DNA of 41,204 nucleotides from an uncultured bacterium (GTDB lineage Bacteria; Actinomycetota; Actinomycetes; S36-B12). Of the stretch, positions 16,601 through 24,257 are shown one piece after another (within the stretch, counting starts at the first letter, position 1; every line of letters starts with the position of its first letter). The notes beneath the pieces were generated by a model that worked only from the letters and a program-made list of their open reading frames with translations, was not told where the DNA came from and did not search any database. The translations under genes were made by a program, and so were the position numbers. Location: contig CAIZPS010000007.1 in assembly GCA_903934925.1 (NCBI GenBank), positions 1-41,204 on the forward strand, in the 5' to 3' direction.

Positions 16601-17005
16601 ATCCTTCATCCGCGCGATGAGGACCCCGAACCCCGCCACCGTCGCCGCGACTCCCAGCCCGGTCAGCCAGCCCTCCCAGCCCAGCACGCGCGTGACGACG
16701 ACCGCGACGGGTCCGCCGATGACACAGGCCCAGGCGAAGCGTGCCGTGGTGTCGGGGGGTCGGGGCAGCGGCGGGGGATGTGGCGGTTCATAGCCGACCT
16801 CATCGTCGACATCGACGAGCTCGTCGTGATCGGCCAGCGGATCGGGGTGGTCGCCCGTCGCGGCCAGAGGCGGCAGCGACTGCTCGCGCGGAAACCCCGG
16901 ACCAAGGTCCACCTGGCCGCTGAGGTCCGCGACGATGGCATCCCATGCGCGTGCCTCGTGCTCGGGCAGTCCGCCGTCTCGCTGCTCGCGATCGGGTGAA
17001 CTCAT
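16565..17005 (-). CDS. Small two-helix membrane protein, unknown function
   Basis: 146 residues. The first 85 are polar and acidic with a Pro-rich stretch (YEPPHPPPLPRPP); two membrane helices follow at about 88-108 and 111-131, then a short basic turn (RMKDRED) and an acidic tail. Resembles the short membrane proteins that follow esterase genes in actinobacterial genomes; no function is known to me. ATG 17005 overlaps the stop of the alpha/beta hydrolase gene by four bases, so the upstream-extended frame is rejected. Its last ten codons and stop are duplicated just beyond the gene (16517-16553). Confidence 0.75.
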   Translation of the reverse strand: MSSPDREQRDGGLPEHEARAWDAIVADLSGQVDLGPGFPREQSLPPLAATGDHPDPLADHDELVDVDDEVGYEPPHPPPLPRPPDTTARFAWACVIGGPVAVVVTRVLGWEGWLTGLGVAATVAGFGVLIARMKDREDDGDNGAVV

Positions 17006-17757
17006 GGTGTGGTGGGCGCAAGGCGCCGCACGAACGCAATGCTGTCGCGCGTGATGATGTCCGCGTCGTAGTCGAGCGTCGCGACATGGTAGGAGTCGGC
17101 GAGTACTACCTCGGTGACGTCTGTCGATGCGACGTTCGCGAGGATGTGCGCGGAATTCGACGGCTCCACAACATGGTCTTGGGTGCTGCGGAACAGCAGC
17201 ACCGGCATGGTGATGCTTGGCAGGTTTTCCTTGACGTCGCGCCACATCTGTGACAGTGAGTGCGCAGCCTTGAGCGGAATGCGGTCGTAGGCGCCCTCAT
17301 CCTGATCGGGCTTGGCGATGTCGTTCGAGATGCCCGGAAACCCGCTGATCACGTGCTGAAGCACCGGCAGCAGGAACCGGTCGATACGCTCCGTGTGGAC
17401 GGCAGGGTTCACGAGGGCGATGCCGCGGATCGCGTCACCGTGCTGCTCGGCCAGGCGCAGGGTCAGGGATCCGCCCATCGACAGGCCCATGACGAAGACG
17501 GTGTCGCAGGTGGACCGGAGGTCGCGCAGGGCGCGTTCGGCCTCGTGGTACCAGTCCTGCCACGTGGTGAGGTTCATGTCCTGCCACCGGGTGCCGTGCC
17601 CGGGCAGAAGCGGGACGGAGACGGTCCAGCCCTGCTCGGCCATGGCCCGGCCCCATGGGGTGACGGACTTCGGCGATCCGGTGAACCCGTGCAGCACGAG
17701 GATGCCCACGCCGTCGCCGGTGGCGGTCCAGGGCTCCGCGCCGGGTATCAGGGTCAT
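17002..17757 (-). CDS. Alpha/beta hydrolase, carboxylesterase or monoacylglycerol lipase type
   Basis: 251-residue single-domain alpha/beta hydrolase. The oxyanion motif HGFTGSP is at 23-29, the nucleophile elbow GLSMGG at 91-96 (Ser93), and the remaining triad members are Asp194 (STQDHVV) and His224 (DSYHVATLD). The motif set and length match Est30-like carboxylesterases and bacterial monoacylglycerol lipases. No signal peptide, so intracellular. ATG 17757 has GGGAGG upstream. It forms a two-gene operon with the small membrane protein and is divergent from plsC across 96 bases; both neighbours point to lipid metabolism. Confidence 0.9.
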   Translation of the reverse strand: MTLIPGAEPWTATGDGVGILVLHGFTGSPKSVTPWGRAMAEQGWTVSVPLLPGHGTRWQDMNLTTWQDWYHEAERALRDLRSTCDTVFVMGLSMGGSLTLRLAEQHGDAIRGIALVNPAVHTERIDRFLLPVLQHVISGFPGISNDIAKPDQDEGAYDRIPLKAAHSLSQMWRDVKENLPSITMPVLLFRSTQDHVVEPSNSAHILANVASTDVTEVVLADSYHVATLDYDADIITRDSIAFVRRLAPTTP

Positions 17758-17824
17758 GGGTCCGCCTCCCTGGCCACCGGACGTGACATGGTGCCGTCCG
17801 CGGACGCCGCGATGACGTCGCCAC

Positions 17825-17830
17825 TAGTGT
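17825..17830 (+). promoter_or_regulatory. -10 box of plsC, leadered transcript
   Basis: TAGTGT, with a GAGGAGG Shine-Dalgarno at 17838-17844 and GTG 17854 nine bases later. Transcription would start near 17837, leaving a short leader that still contains the ribosome binding site. Confidence 0.5.
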
Positions 17831-17853
17831 GCCACTCGAGGAGGTCGGCCCCG

Positions 17854-18606
17854 GTGCTCTACTGGATCCTGAAGCATGTGCTGGTCGGCCCGTGGTTGCG
17901 GGTGCTGTTCCGGCCGTGGGTCGAGGGTCTGGAGCACGTTCCGGACAAGGGCCCGGCGATCTTGGCCTCCAACCACCTGTCGTTCTCGGACTCCTTCTTC
18001 CTGCCGCTCGTCGTACCTCGCCACATCACCTTCCTGGCGAAGAGCGACTACTTCACCGGCCGGGGCATCAAGGGGCGCCTCACACGCTGGTTCTTCGCGG
18101 GCGTCGGGCAGGTGCCGGTCGACCGATCCGGGGGTCGAGCGTCCGAGGCCGCCATCCGAACGGGCTTGCGCATCCTCGGCGAGGGAAGCCTGCTGGGCAT
18201 CTACCCGGAGGGCACTCGGTCACCGAACGGCACTTTGTATCGGGGCAAGACAGGCGTGGCGCGCATGGCGATGGATGCTCAGGTACCTGTGCTGCCGGTC
18301 GCGATGATCAACACGTACGAGATCCAGCCGCCCGGCCAGCTGCGTCCGAGCCTGCGTCGGGTGGGCGTGCGTATCGGCCGTCCGCTGGACTTCTCGCGCT
18401 ATGAGGGCCTGGAGAACGATCGCTTCATCCTGCGGTCGGTCACCGACGAGATCATGTACGAGCTCATGACCCTGTCGGGTCAGGAGTACGTCGACATGTA
18501 CGCGACGCGGGCCAAGGAACTCATCGCCGACGGTGAGCCGGCTGACTCCAGGTCCATGCTCCCGGTGAGCGTTCCCGCGGCGGAGCCTGAGGAGTCGCAT
18601 CAGTAG
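17854..18606 (+). CDS. plsC: 1-acyl-sn-glycerol-3-phosphate acyltransferase (PlsC family)
   Basis: 250 residues. The acyltransferase motif NHxxxxD is visible as NHLSFSD (His41, Asp46), and the glycerophosphate-binding EGTR motif is at 119-122 (YPEGTRSPNG), with PVDRSGG between them. An N-terminal hydrophobic segment (about 3-20) would anchor it to the membrane. It makes phosphatidic acid or acylates another lipid acceptor. GTG 17854 is chosen for its strong GAGGAGG site; earlier in-frame starts are possible but lack one. The stop overlaps the FUSC gene tail-to-tail by 7 bases. The Rv2182c position in the conserved neighbourhood fits this family. Confidence 0.92.
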   Translation: MLYWILKHVLVGPWLRVLFRPWVEGLEHVPDKGPAILASNHLSFSDSFFLPLVVPRHITFLAKSDYFTGRGIKGRLTRWFFAGVGQVPVDRSGGRASEAAIRTGLRILGEGSLLGIYPEGTRSPNGTLYRGKTGVARMAMDAQVPVLPVAMINTYEIQPPGQLRPSLRRVGVRIGRPLDFSRYEGLENDRFILRSVTDEIMYELMTLSGQEYVDMYATRAKELIADGEPADSRSMLPVSVPAAEPEESHQ

Positions 18607-19595
18607 TGGTCGGCCCCAGTGCGAGCGGCGGCTCGTCGGTAGGTCGGACGCAGCAGTAACTCGATCAGCACGGCGATGACGGCGGCCAGCAGCGTGAAGC
18701 CCACCCGTTCCTCGGCGGTGTTCACGACAGAACTGCTCATTCCCTCGAGCAGTACGACGGCCGGGGTGAGCAGGGTCACGTACTGCCAGTAGGGGCGCTT
18801 CGTCGTGTAGCGGATGGTGAGCGCGGCCACAGCCGCGAGGGACCCGACGACGTACAGGAGTGCGGGCCAGGGCCCGAGGAGCAGGTAGAGCGCCATGGCG
18901 ACGACGACGCCGATCACGGTGCCTGTGGCGCGGTGGACCGTGCGGCTCAGGGAGTCCTGCAGGTACGGCTGCAGGACGATCAGGAAGGTCATCAAGAACC
19001 AGGCACCGCCGTGCTGGAGCTGAAGGTGCACGGTCCACCAGCCGGCGACGGCCAGGACGAGCGCCAGGATGATCGCGTAGGACCCGGCGCGGCTCCATGG
19101 CATGCCCTCCGGGGTGGGCAGTCCGGTCGAACGACGACTCCGGCGGATCAGTGCACCCGCGCCCACGCCCCACAGGGCCGACACAGCGGTCGCCGCGGTG
19201 AGCGCGACCCCCGGAGGTACTCCCGAGGGCAGGCTGGGCGGCTCGGCGATGAGGAACACCACGCCGATGGCCGCCAGCACGACGAAGCCCGAGGCTCCCC
19301 AGCGGGACGCGATGCCCACGAAGGCGCCGGTTGCTGCGAGGACGGCGGCCGCCAACCACGGTTCGGCGGCTGCCGGCAGTGCCACCGCGGAGGCCACCGT
19401 CATGGCTGCGGCCGTGATCAGGGCGGCGCGCGTCGACAGCAGCAGAGCAGGGATGAGCGCGCCGAGTGCACTGAGCGTGGTCACGCTGGCCAGGGTGGCC
19501 AGGCCTAGGAGGGCGAGGATCAGGCCCGGTACCAGGGAGGCGGCGATGAGCATCCCGAACCCCACCATGACCTTGGTGCGCCTGCGGTTGTCCAC
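18600..19595 (-). CDS. FUSC-family integral membrane protein
   Basis: 331 residues with about ten hydrophobic segments in two blocks separated by a basic linker (about 150-165, RRSRRSTGLP). The second block contains QPYLQDSLSRTVHRATGTVIG, the FUSC/aromatic acid exporter signature region, and a motif like KRPYWQYVTLLTPAVVL. Relatives are thought to export aromatic or fusaric-type acids; the substrate here is unknown. GTG 19595 has AAGGA upstream and lies 18 bases after the glpK stop, so it is probably cotranscribed with glpK. Confidence 0.85.
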   Translation of the reverse strand: MDNRRRTKVMVGFGMLIAASLVPGLILALLGLATLASVTTLSALGALIPALLLSTRAALITAAAMTVASAVALPAAAEPWLAAAVLAATGAFVGIASRWGASGFVVLAAIGVVFLIAEPPSLPSGVPPGVALTAATAVSALWGVGAGALIRRSRRSTGLPTPEGMPWSRAGSYAIILALVLAVAGWWTVHLQLQHGGAWFLMTFLIVLQPYLQDSLSRTVHRATGTVIGVVVAMALYLLLGPWPALLYVVGSLAAVAALTIRYTTKRPYWQYVTLLTPAVVLLEGMSSSVVNTAEERVGFTLLAAVIAVLIELLLRPTYRRAAARTGADHY

Positions 19596-19613
19596 GGCTG
19601 CAATCCTTGCGGG

Positions 19614-21095
19614 TCAGTCGGCCCACCCGCGGCTGCGCGCGACGGCGGCGCGCCAGCGGGCGAAGGCGATCGGATCCGCGGTGCCGGGCTCGAAGACCCC
19701 CGAGGTGCGCCGCGTGCCGACGAGTTCGTCGGGGGAGGACCACACGCCGACGCCGAGGCCGGCGAGGAACGCGGCCCCCAGCCCCGTGGTCTGGAGCTCG
19801 GCCGAACGGTCCACGGTCAGCTGCACCGCGTCCGCCTGCATCTGGCAGAGCAGGTCATTGGCCGCCGCGCCGCCGTCGATGGCGAGCATGGTGAGGGGGA
19901 CGCCACCGTCGGCGCACATGAGATCGGCGATGTCGCGGACCTCGAAGGCGATCGCCTCGAGGGTTGCGCGCGCGATATGCGCCCGCGTGGTTCCACGGGT
20001 GATGCCGATGATGACGCCTCGAGCGGTGGGGTCCCAGTCCGGCGCACCCAGGCCGGTGAGCGCGGGGACGAACACCACGCCGTCTGCGTCAGGAACGCTC
20101 GCGGCGAGCGCCTCGACGTCGCCAGCCGAGTCGATGATGCCCAGCCCGTCGCGGAGCCATTGCACGGCCGCACCGGTCACGAAGACGGCCCCCTCCAGGG
20201 CGTAGTCGCGACGGCCATCGGGGTGCTGCAGCGCGACCGTGGTGAGCAGACCTTGGTCGGACCACTTCGGGGTGTCGCCTGTGTGGGCCAGCAGGAAGGA
20301 GCCCGTTCCGTACGTGCACTTCGCGTCGCCGGCATGGAAGCCGGCCTGCCCGACGAGTGCGGCCTGCTGGTCCCCGGCTATGCCGGCGATCGGCAGGTCG
20401 AGTCCGAGGAACCCGGAGGGCTCAGTGCGGGCGAGTAGCCCGTAGGACGCCGTCACCTCGGGCAGGGCGTGCAGGGGCACTCCGAACAGCGCGCAGAGGT
20501 CGGGATCCCAGGCACCGGTGGACAGGTCGTAGAGCAGGGTGCGCGAGGCGTTGGTGGCGTCGGTGAGGTGTGCGAGGCCGCGGGTCATGCGCGCCACGAG
20601 GTAGGAGTCGACCGTGCCGATCGCCGTTCGACCGGATGTCACCCCCTGCCAGACGTGCGGCTCGTGCTCGGCCAGCCAGGCCAGTTTGGATCCGGAGAAG
20701 TACGGGTCCAGGCGCAGGCCGGTGCGTTGGTGGATGAGACCGCCGTGCCCGGCCTCCGTCAGCGAGACGCAGAGTTGGGCGGTGCGTCGGTCCTGCCAGA
20801 CGATGGCCCGGCGCGCGGCGCCCAGGGTCTCGCGGTCCCACAGGCACACCGTCTCGCGCTGGTTGGTCAGGCCGACGGCGACGAGATCCCCTGGGTCGTC
20901 GAGCCCGGCGAGTGCCTCCCGGGTGGCGGCCAGGGTCGCGCTCCAGATGTCCCCGAGGTCATGCTCGACCCAGCCCGCCTCGGGAAAGTGCTGCGGAAAC
21001 TCCCGGTAGCCGCGTGCGCGGACCGTCGCCTGCTCGTCGATCACCAGGGCCGTGACTCCGGTGGTTCCGGCGTCGATGGCCAGGATGCTGGGCAT
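19614..21095 (-). CDS. glpK: Glycerol kinase
   Basis: 493-residue FGGY-family kinase that converts glycerol to sn-glycerol 3-phosphate. The N-terminal DAGTTGV phosphate loop is at 8-14, the glycerol-kinase block DQQAALVGQ..KCTYGTGSFLL lies near the middle, and the C-terminal FGGY signature appears as GGAAANDLLCQMQAD. ATG 21095 has GAAGGG upstream. The product feeds the PlsC step encoded nearby, but there is no glpF or glpD in the window. Sequence blocks favour glycerol over other FGGY substrates. Confidence 0.93.
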   Translation of the reverse strand: MPSILAIDAGTTGVTALVIDEQATVRARGYREFPQHFPEAGWVEHDLGDIWSATLAATREALAGLDDPGDLVAVGLTNQRETVCLWDRETLGAARRAIVWQDRRTAQLCVSLTEAGHGGLIHQRTGLRLDPYFSGSKLAWLAEHEPHVWQGVTSGRTAIGTVDSYLVARMTRGLAHLTDATNASRTLLYDLSTGAWDPDLCALFGVPLHALPEVTASYGLLARTEPSGFLGLDLPIAGIAGDQQAALVGQAGFHAGDAKCTYGTGSFLLAHTGDTPKWSDQGLLTTVALQHPDGRRDYALEGAVFVTGAAVQWLRDGLGIIDSAGDVEALAASVPDADGVVFVPALTGLGAPDWDPTARGVIIGITRGTTRAHIARATLEAIAFEVRDIADLMCADGGVPLTMLAIDGGAAANDLLCQMQADAVQLTVDRSAELQTTGLGAAFLAGLGVGVWSSPDELVGTRRTSGVFEPGTADPIAFARWRAAVARSRGWAD

Positions 21096-21179
21096 GCGGC
21101 AGATCCCTTCCCGGTCGTTCTCGCCGATTCGACGACCCTAGCGGCCCCGCCGGGCATGACAGCGCTTGCAGGAATGGCC

Positions 21180-21185
21180 TAGTCT
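21180..21185 (+). promoter_or_regulatory. -10 box upstream of phosphofructokinase
   Basis: TAGTCT, about 62 bases before ATG 21248. The leader contains GAGAGGAG about 10 nt before the ATG, so this transcript is leadered, unlike most in the window. Confidence 0.45.
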
Positions 21186-21247
21186 GGGATCGTCCGGCTG
21201 GGTCGTTCGGCCGGGGTCACGCCCCGATCGAGAGGAGTGGATCGCAC

Positions 21248-22273
21248 ATGCGCGTCGGTGTTCTCACGGGAGGCGGGGACTGCCCCGGCCTCAATGCGGT
21301 GATCCGCGGTGTCGTCCGTCGAGGGGTCCAGGAGTACGGCTTCGACTTCGTCGGCTTCCGTGACGGGTGGAAGGGCCCGATGGAGGGCCTGACAATGGAC
21401 CTCGGCATCCCGCAGGTTCGCGGCATCCTGCCGCGAGGTGGCACGATCCTCGGCTCCTCGCGCACCAACCCAGTGAAGATCGATGGTGGGATCGAGCGCA
21501 TCGAGGAGAACCTCAACGCCCTCGGGATCGACGCCTTGGTCGCCATCGGCGGTGAGGACACCCTCGGTGTGGCCACGACGCTTACCGAGCACGGATTCCA
21601 CGTCGTCGGGGTGCCGAAGACGATCGACAACGACCTCAGTGCGACTGACTACACCTTCGGCTTCGACACGGCCGTGCAGATCGCCACCGAGGCGATCGAC
21701 CGCCTGCACACCACCGCGGAGTCGCATCACCGCATCCTGATCTGCGAGGTCATGGGCCGGCACGCAGGCTGGATCGCCCTGCACTCCGGCATGGCCGGCG
21801 GGGCCAACGCGATCCTGATCCCCGAGGTCGAGTTCGACCTCGACGAGGTCGTCGGCTGGGTCGAGTCGCGTTTCAAGGCCTCCTACTCGCCGATCATCGT
21901 CGTTGCGGAGGGTGCCCTGCCGAAGGGTGGTCAGCTGATCACCAAGGACGCCACCCTCGACGCGTTCGGCCACGTGAAGCTCTCGGGCATCGGCGAATGG
22001 CTCGCTCAGCAGGTGGAGGAGCGAACCGGGCATGAGGCCCGCACGACGGTGCTCGGACACATCCAGCGCGGCGGTACTCCGACATCCTTCGACCGGGTGC
22101 TCGCCACGCGATTCGGGCTCAATGCCATCACCGCGGTGAAGGACGGCGCATGGGGCACGATGGTGGCCCTGCAGGGCACCGACATCGTGCGCGTCCCGCT
22201 GCAGGCGGCGACCGGCACGCTGAAGACGGTTCCGCTGGCCCGCTACGAGGAGGCGAAGTCCTTCTTCGGGTGA
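21248..22273 (+). CDS. pfkA: 6-phosphofructokinase with pyrophosphate-type active-site residues
   Basis: 341-residue single-domain phosphofructokinase. GGGDCPGLN is at 8-16, the substrate loop PKTIDND at 123-129 (catalytic Asp127), and MGRHAGW and the GHIQRGG motif follow. The two residues that separate donors, position 104 and position 124 in the E. coli/Amycolatopsis numbering, are Asp104 (GGEDT) and Lys124, which is the combination of PPi-dependent enzymes; ATP enzymes have Gly at both. So it may use pyrophosphate and run reversibly. ATG 21248 has a good GAGGAG site. DAHP synthase follows 20 bases later. It is divergent from glpK. Confidence 0.92.
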   Translation: MRVGVLTGGGDCPGLNAVIRGVVRRGVQEYGFDFVGFRDGWKGPMEGLTMDLGIPQVRGILPRGGTILGSSRTNPVKIDGGIERIEENLNALGIDALVAIGGEDTLGVATTLTEHGFHVVGVPKTIDNDLSATDYTFGFDTAVQIATEAIDRLHTTAESHHRILICEVMGRHAGWIALHSGMAGGANAILIPEVEFDLDEVVGWVESRFKASYSPIIVVAEGALPKGGQLITKDATLDAFGHVKLSGIGEWLAQQVEERTGHEARTTVLGHIQRGGTPTSFDRVLATRFGLNAITAVKDGAWGTMVALQGTDIVRVPLQAATGTLKTVPLARYEEAKSFFG

Positions 22274-22281
22274 GCAGGGCC

Positions 22282-22287
22282 TAACCT
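22282..22287 (+). promoter_or_regulatory. -10 box, leaderless promoter of DAHP synthase
   Basis: TAACCT, 6 nt, then ATG 22294. The position argues for ATG 22294 as the true start rather than the in-frame GTG at 22288. Confidence 0.6.
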
Positions 22288-22293
22288 GTGCAC

Positions 22294-23616
22294 ATGCAGA
22301 TCACCTGGCCCGACCTGCCCGCGGCCCAGCAGCCGCCGTGGCCGGATCCGGTTGCCCTGGACTCCGTGATGGCCGAGCTGGCGACCCTTCCGCCGCTGGT
22401 CTTCGCCGGTGAGTGCGATCAATTGCGGGAGCGGCTAGCCGACGCCGCCCTGGGCAACGCCTTCGTCCTGATGGGTGGCGACTGCGCGGAGACGTTCGAG
22501 GCGAACAACGCCGACTCCATCCGGGCCCGGCTGAAGACCGTGCTGCAGATGTCGGTGATCCTCACCTACGCGGCCTCGCTGCCGGTGATCAAGGTTGGCC
22601 GGGTGGCCGGTCAGTACTTCAAGCCGCGCTCGAAGCTCACCGAGGTCCGCGACGGCGTTGAGCTCACGTCGTACTTCGGTGATGCCGTCAACGCACTGCC
22701 GTTCGACGAGGCCAGTCGCGTTCCGGATCCGACGCGACTGCTGCGCACGTACCACGCGTCGACGGCTGCGCTGAACCTCGTGCGCGCCTTCACCCAGGGC
22801 GGCTACGCCGACCTTCGTCAGGTTCATGCCTGGAATCAGGACTTCGTCCGCGACTCCGTCGCGGGGCAGCGCTACGAGGCGGTCGCCGGTGACATCGATC
22901 GCGCCCTGGCATTCATGCGGGCCATCGGCGCAGACGCCGACTCCCTCGAGCGTGTGGAGTTCTACGCCGCCCACGAAGCCCTGTCCATCCACTACGAGCG
23001 AGCACTGACCCGCATCGACTCGCGTACGGGGCTGCCCTACGACGTCTCGGGGCACTTCCTGTGGATCGGCGAGCGGACGCGTCAGCTCGACGGCGCGCAT
23101 ATCCACTTCGCCTCGACGATCCGCAATCCCATCGGCGTCAAGATCGGTCCAACCGCCTCGCCGGACGATGTCGCGCAGATGTGCGAGGTGCTCAATCCCG
23201 ATCGCGTCCCGGGCCGCCTGACCCTGATCTCGCGGATGGGTGCCGGCAAGGTGCGCGACGCGCTGCCCAGCATCGTCCAGAAGGTCGATTCCAGTGGGAT
23301 CCCCGTCGTGTGGGTGTGCGACCCCATGCACGGCAACACGCGTGAGGCGGCCACCGGGCACAAGACACGCCTGTTCGACGATGTCGTCTCCGAGGTGCAG
23401 GGCTTCTTCGAGGTGCACCGCAACCTCGGCACCATCCCGGGCGGACTGCACGTCGAGCTCACCGGTGACGACGTCACCGAGTGCGTCGGCGGCACCGGTG
23501 GCGTGCTCGAGGACAACCTCGGTGATCGCTACGAGACCGCCTGCGATCCGCGACTGAACAGGGAGCAGAGCCTGGAGCTCGCCTTCCTCGTCGCGGACAT
23601 GCTGATGCTCCGGTAG
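22294..23616 (+). CDS. aroG: 3-deoxy-7-phosphoheptulonate synthase, class II
   Basis: 440-residue plant-type (class II) DAHP synthase, the first enzyme of the shikimate pathway, joining phosphoenolpyruvate and erythrose 4-phosphate. The metal ligand Cys64 is in GGDCAETFE; KVGRVAGQYFKPRS binds phosphoenolpyruvate; STIRNPIGVKIGPTASP and VCDPMHGNT (metal His) are clear later. The length is slightly under the M. tuberculosis enzyme (about 460), whose N-terminal extension forms allosteric sites. Start set by the leaderless box; the M. tuberculosis counterpart occupies the same neighbourhood (Rv2178c). Confidence 0.96.
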   Translation: MQITWPDLPAAQQPPWPDPVALDSVMAELATLPPLVFAGECDQLRERLADAALGNAFVLMGGDCAETFEANNADSIRARLKTVLQMSVILTYAASLPVIKVGRVAGQYFKPRSKLTEVRDGVELTSYFGDAVNALPFDEASRVPDPTRLLRTYHASTAALNLVRAFTQGGYADLRQVHAWNQDFVRDSVAGQRYEAVAGDIDRALAFMRAIGADADSLERVEFYAAHEALSIHYERALTRIDSRTGLPYDVSGHFLWIGERTRQLDGAHIHFASTIRNPIGVKIGPTASPDDVAQMCEVLNPDRVPGRLTLISRMGAGKVRDALPSIVQKVDSSGIPVVWVCDPMHGNTREAATGHKTRLFDDVVSEVQGFFEVHRNLGTIPGGLHVELTGDDVTECVGGTGGVLEDNLGDRYETACDPRLNREQSLELAFLVADMLMLR

Positions 23617-23621
23617 CACCG

Positions 23622-24155
23622 ATGACGCGTCCGGTGGACAGGCTGCTCGCTGCGTCCTACCGCACGCCCGCCGGCCGCCTGATCGTGGTCGTCGACCCGC
23701 ACGCCTGCGGAGACCTCGGGCCCACCGACTACGGCGCCGTGGTCTGCTCCACGTTCCGCGACCTCGACGACGCCCGCGATCGAGTTCCTATGGCCACGGA
23801 GATCCGTCCTCGCAGTGCGGTGGCGCAGATCACCGACGTCCTTGCGCGCTACGCGGATGGTGACGTCGACGCGCTCGAGGAGGTCTCCGTGCTGCAGCCG
23901 GGCGGTGCGTTCCAGCAGCGCGCCTGGCAGGCGATGCGGAAGATTCGTGCCGGCAGCGTCGACACCTATGCGGGGCTCGCTCGCCGCGCCGGCAACGTCC
24001 GCGCCGCCCGAGCAGCCGGAACCGTGTGCTCAGCCAACCTTGTGGCACCCTTCGTGCCGTGCCACCGGGTCGTGGCATCGAACGGCATCGGCGGCTACGG
24101 CTACGGACTCCCCGTCAAGGTTGCGTTGCTGGAGCATGAGGGCGTTCTGCTCTAG
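23622..24155 (+). CDS. ogt: Methylated-DNA-protein cysteine methyltransferase
   Basis: 177-residue DNA repair protein that moves the alkyl group from O6-alkylguanine to its own cysteine. The acceptor Cys147 lies in PCHRVV, the helix-turn-helix region RAGNVRAARAAGT is at about 122-134, and GxGGYxxGLPxK is the usual C-terminal loop. The N-terminal domain is short and only loosely conserved (about 1-75). It starts 5 bases after the DAHP synthase stop, so it is in the same transcript. Its TAG stop is in the first CTAG of a four-copy tandem repeat. Confidence 0.9.
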   Translation: MTRPVDRLLAASYRTPAGRLIVVVDPHACGDLGPTDYGAVVCSTFRDLDDARDRVPMATEIRPRSAVAQITDVLARYADGDVDALEEVSVLQPGGAFQQRAWQAMRKIRAGSVDTYAGLARRAGNVRAARAAGTVCSANLVAPFVPCHRVVASNGIGGYGYGLPVKVALLEHEGVLL

Positions 24156-24257
24156 ACGCACGACCCACGTCGCGCTGCACCAGCGCTAGACGCACGACCC
24201 ACGTCGCGCTGCACCAGCGCTAGACGATGTTCACTACGCCGCGCTGCACCAGCGCTA
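24152..24257. repeat. 34-35-bp tandem repeat with hairpins at the ogt/oxidase convergent junction
   Basis: Copies begin with CTAGACG at 24152, 24186, 24220 and 24255. The first two are identical; copy 3 has its first half replaced by sequence like the oxidase gene's 3' end (CTAGACGATGTTCAC). Each of the three complete copies ends in the perfect inverted repeat GCGCTG-cac-CAGCGC (24172-24186, 24206-24220, 24241-24255). The ogt stop lies in copy 1; the oxidase stop lies at copy 4, within its coding end. Confidence 0.93.
24172..24186. terminator. Terminator-like hairpin after ogt, first of three
   Basis: GCGCTG-cac-CAGCGC, six perfect base pairs and a 3-nt loop, repeated at 24206-24220 and 24241-24255. 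No T-run. The repeats could end transcription from both sides. Confidence 0.5.

Noticed and set aside
16565-17245. 226-residue version of the small membrane protein
   Set aside because: The upstream part lies within the coupled hydrolase gene; the ATGA overlap at 17002-17005 marks the true start.
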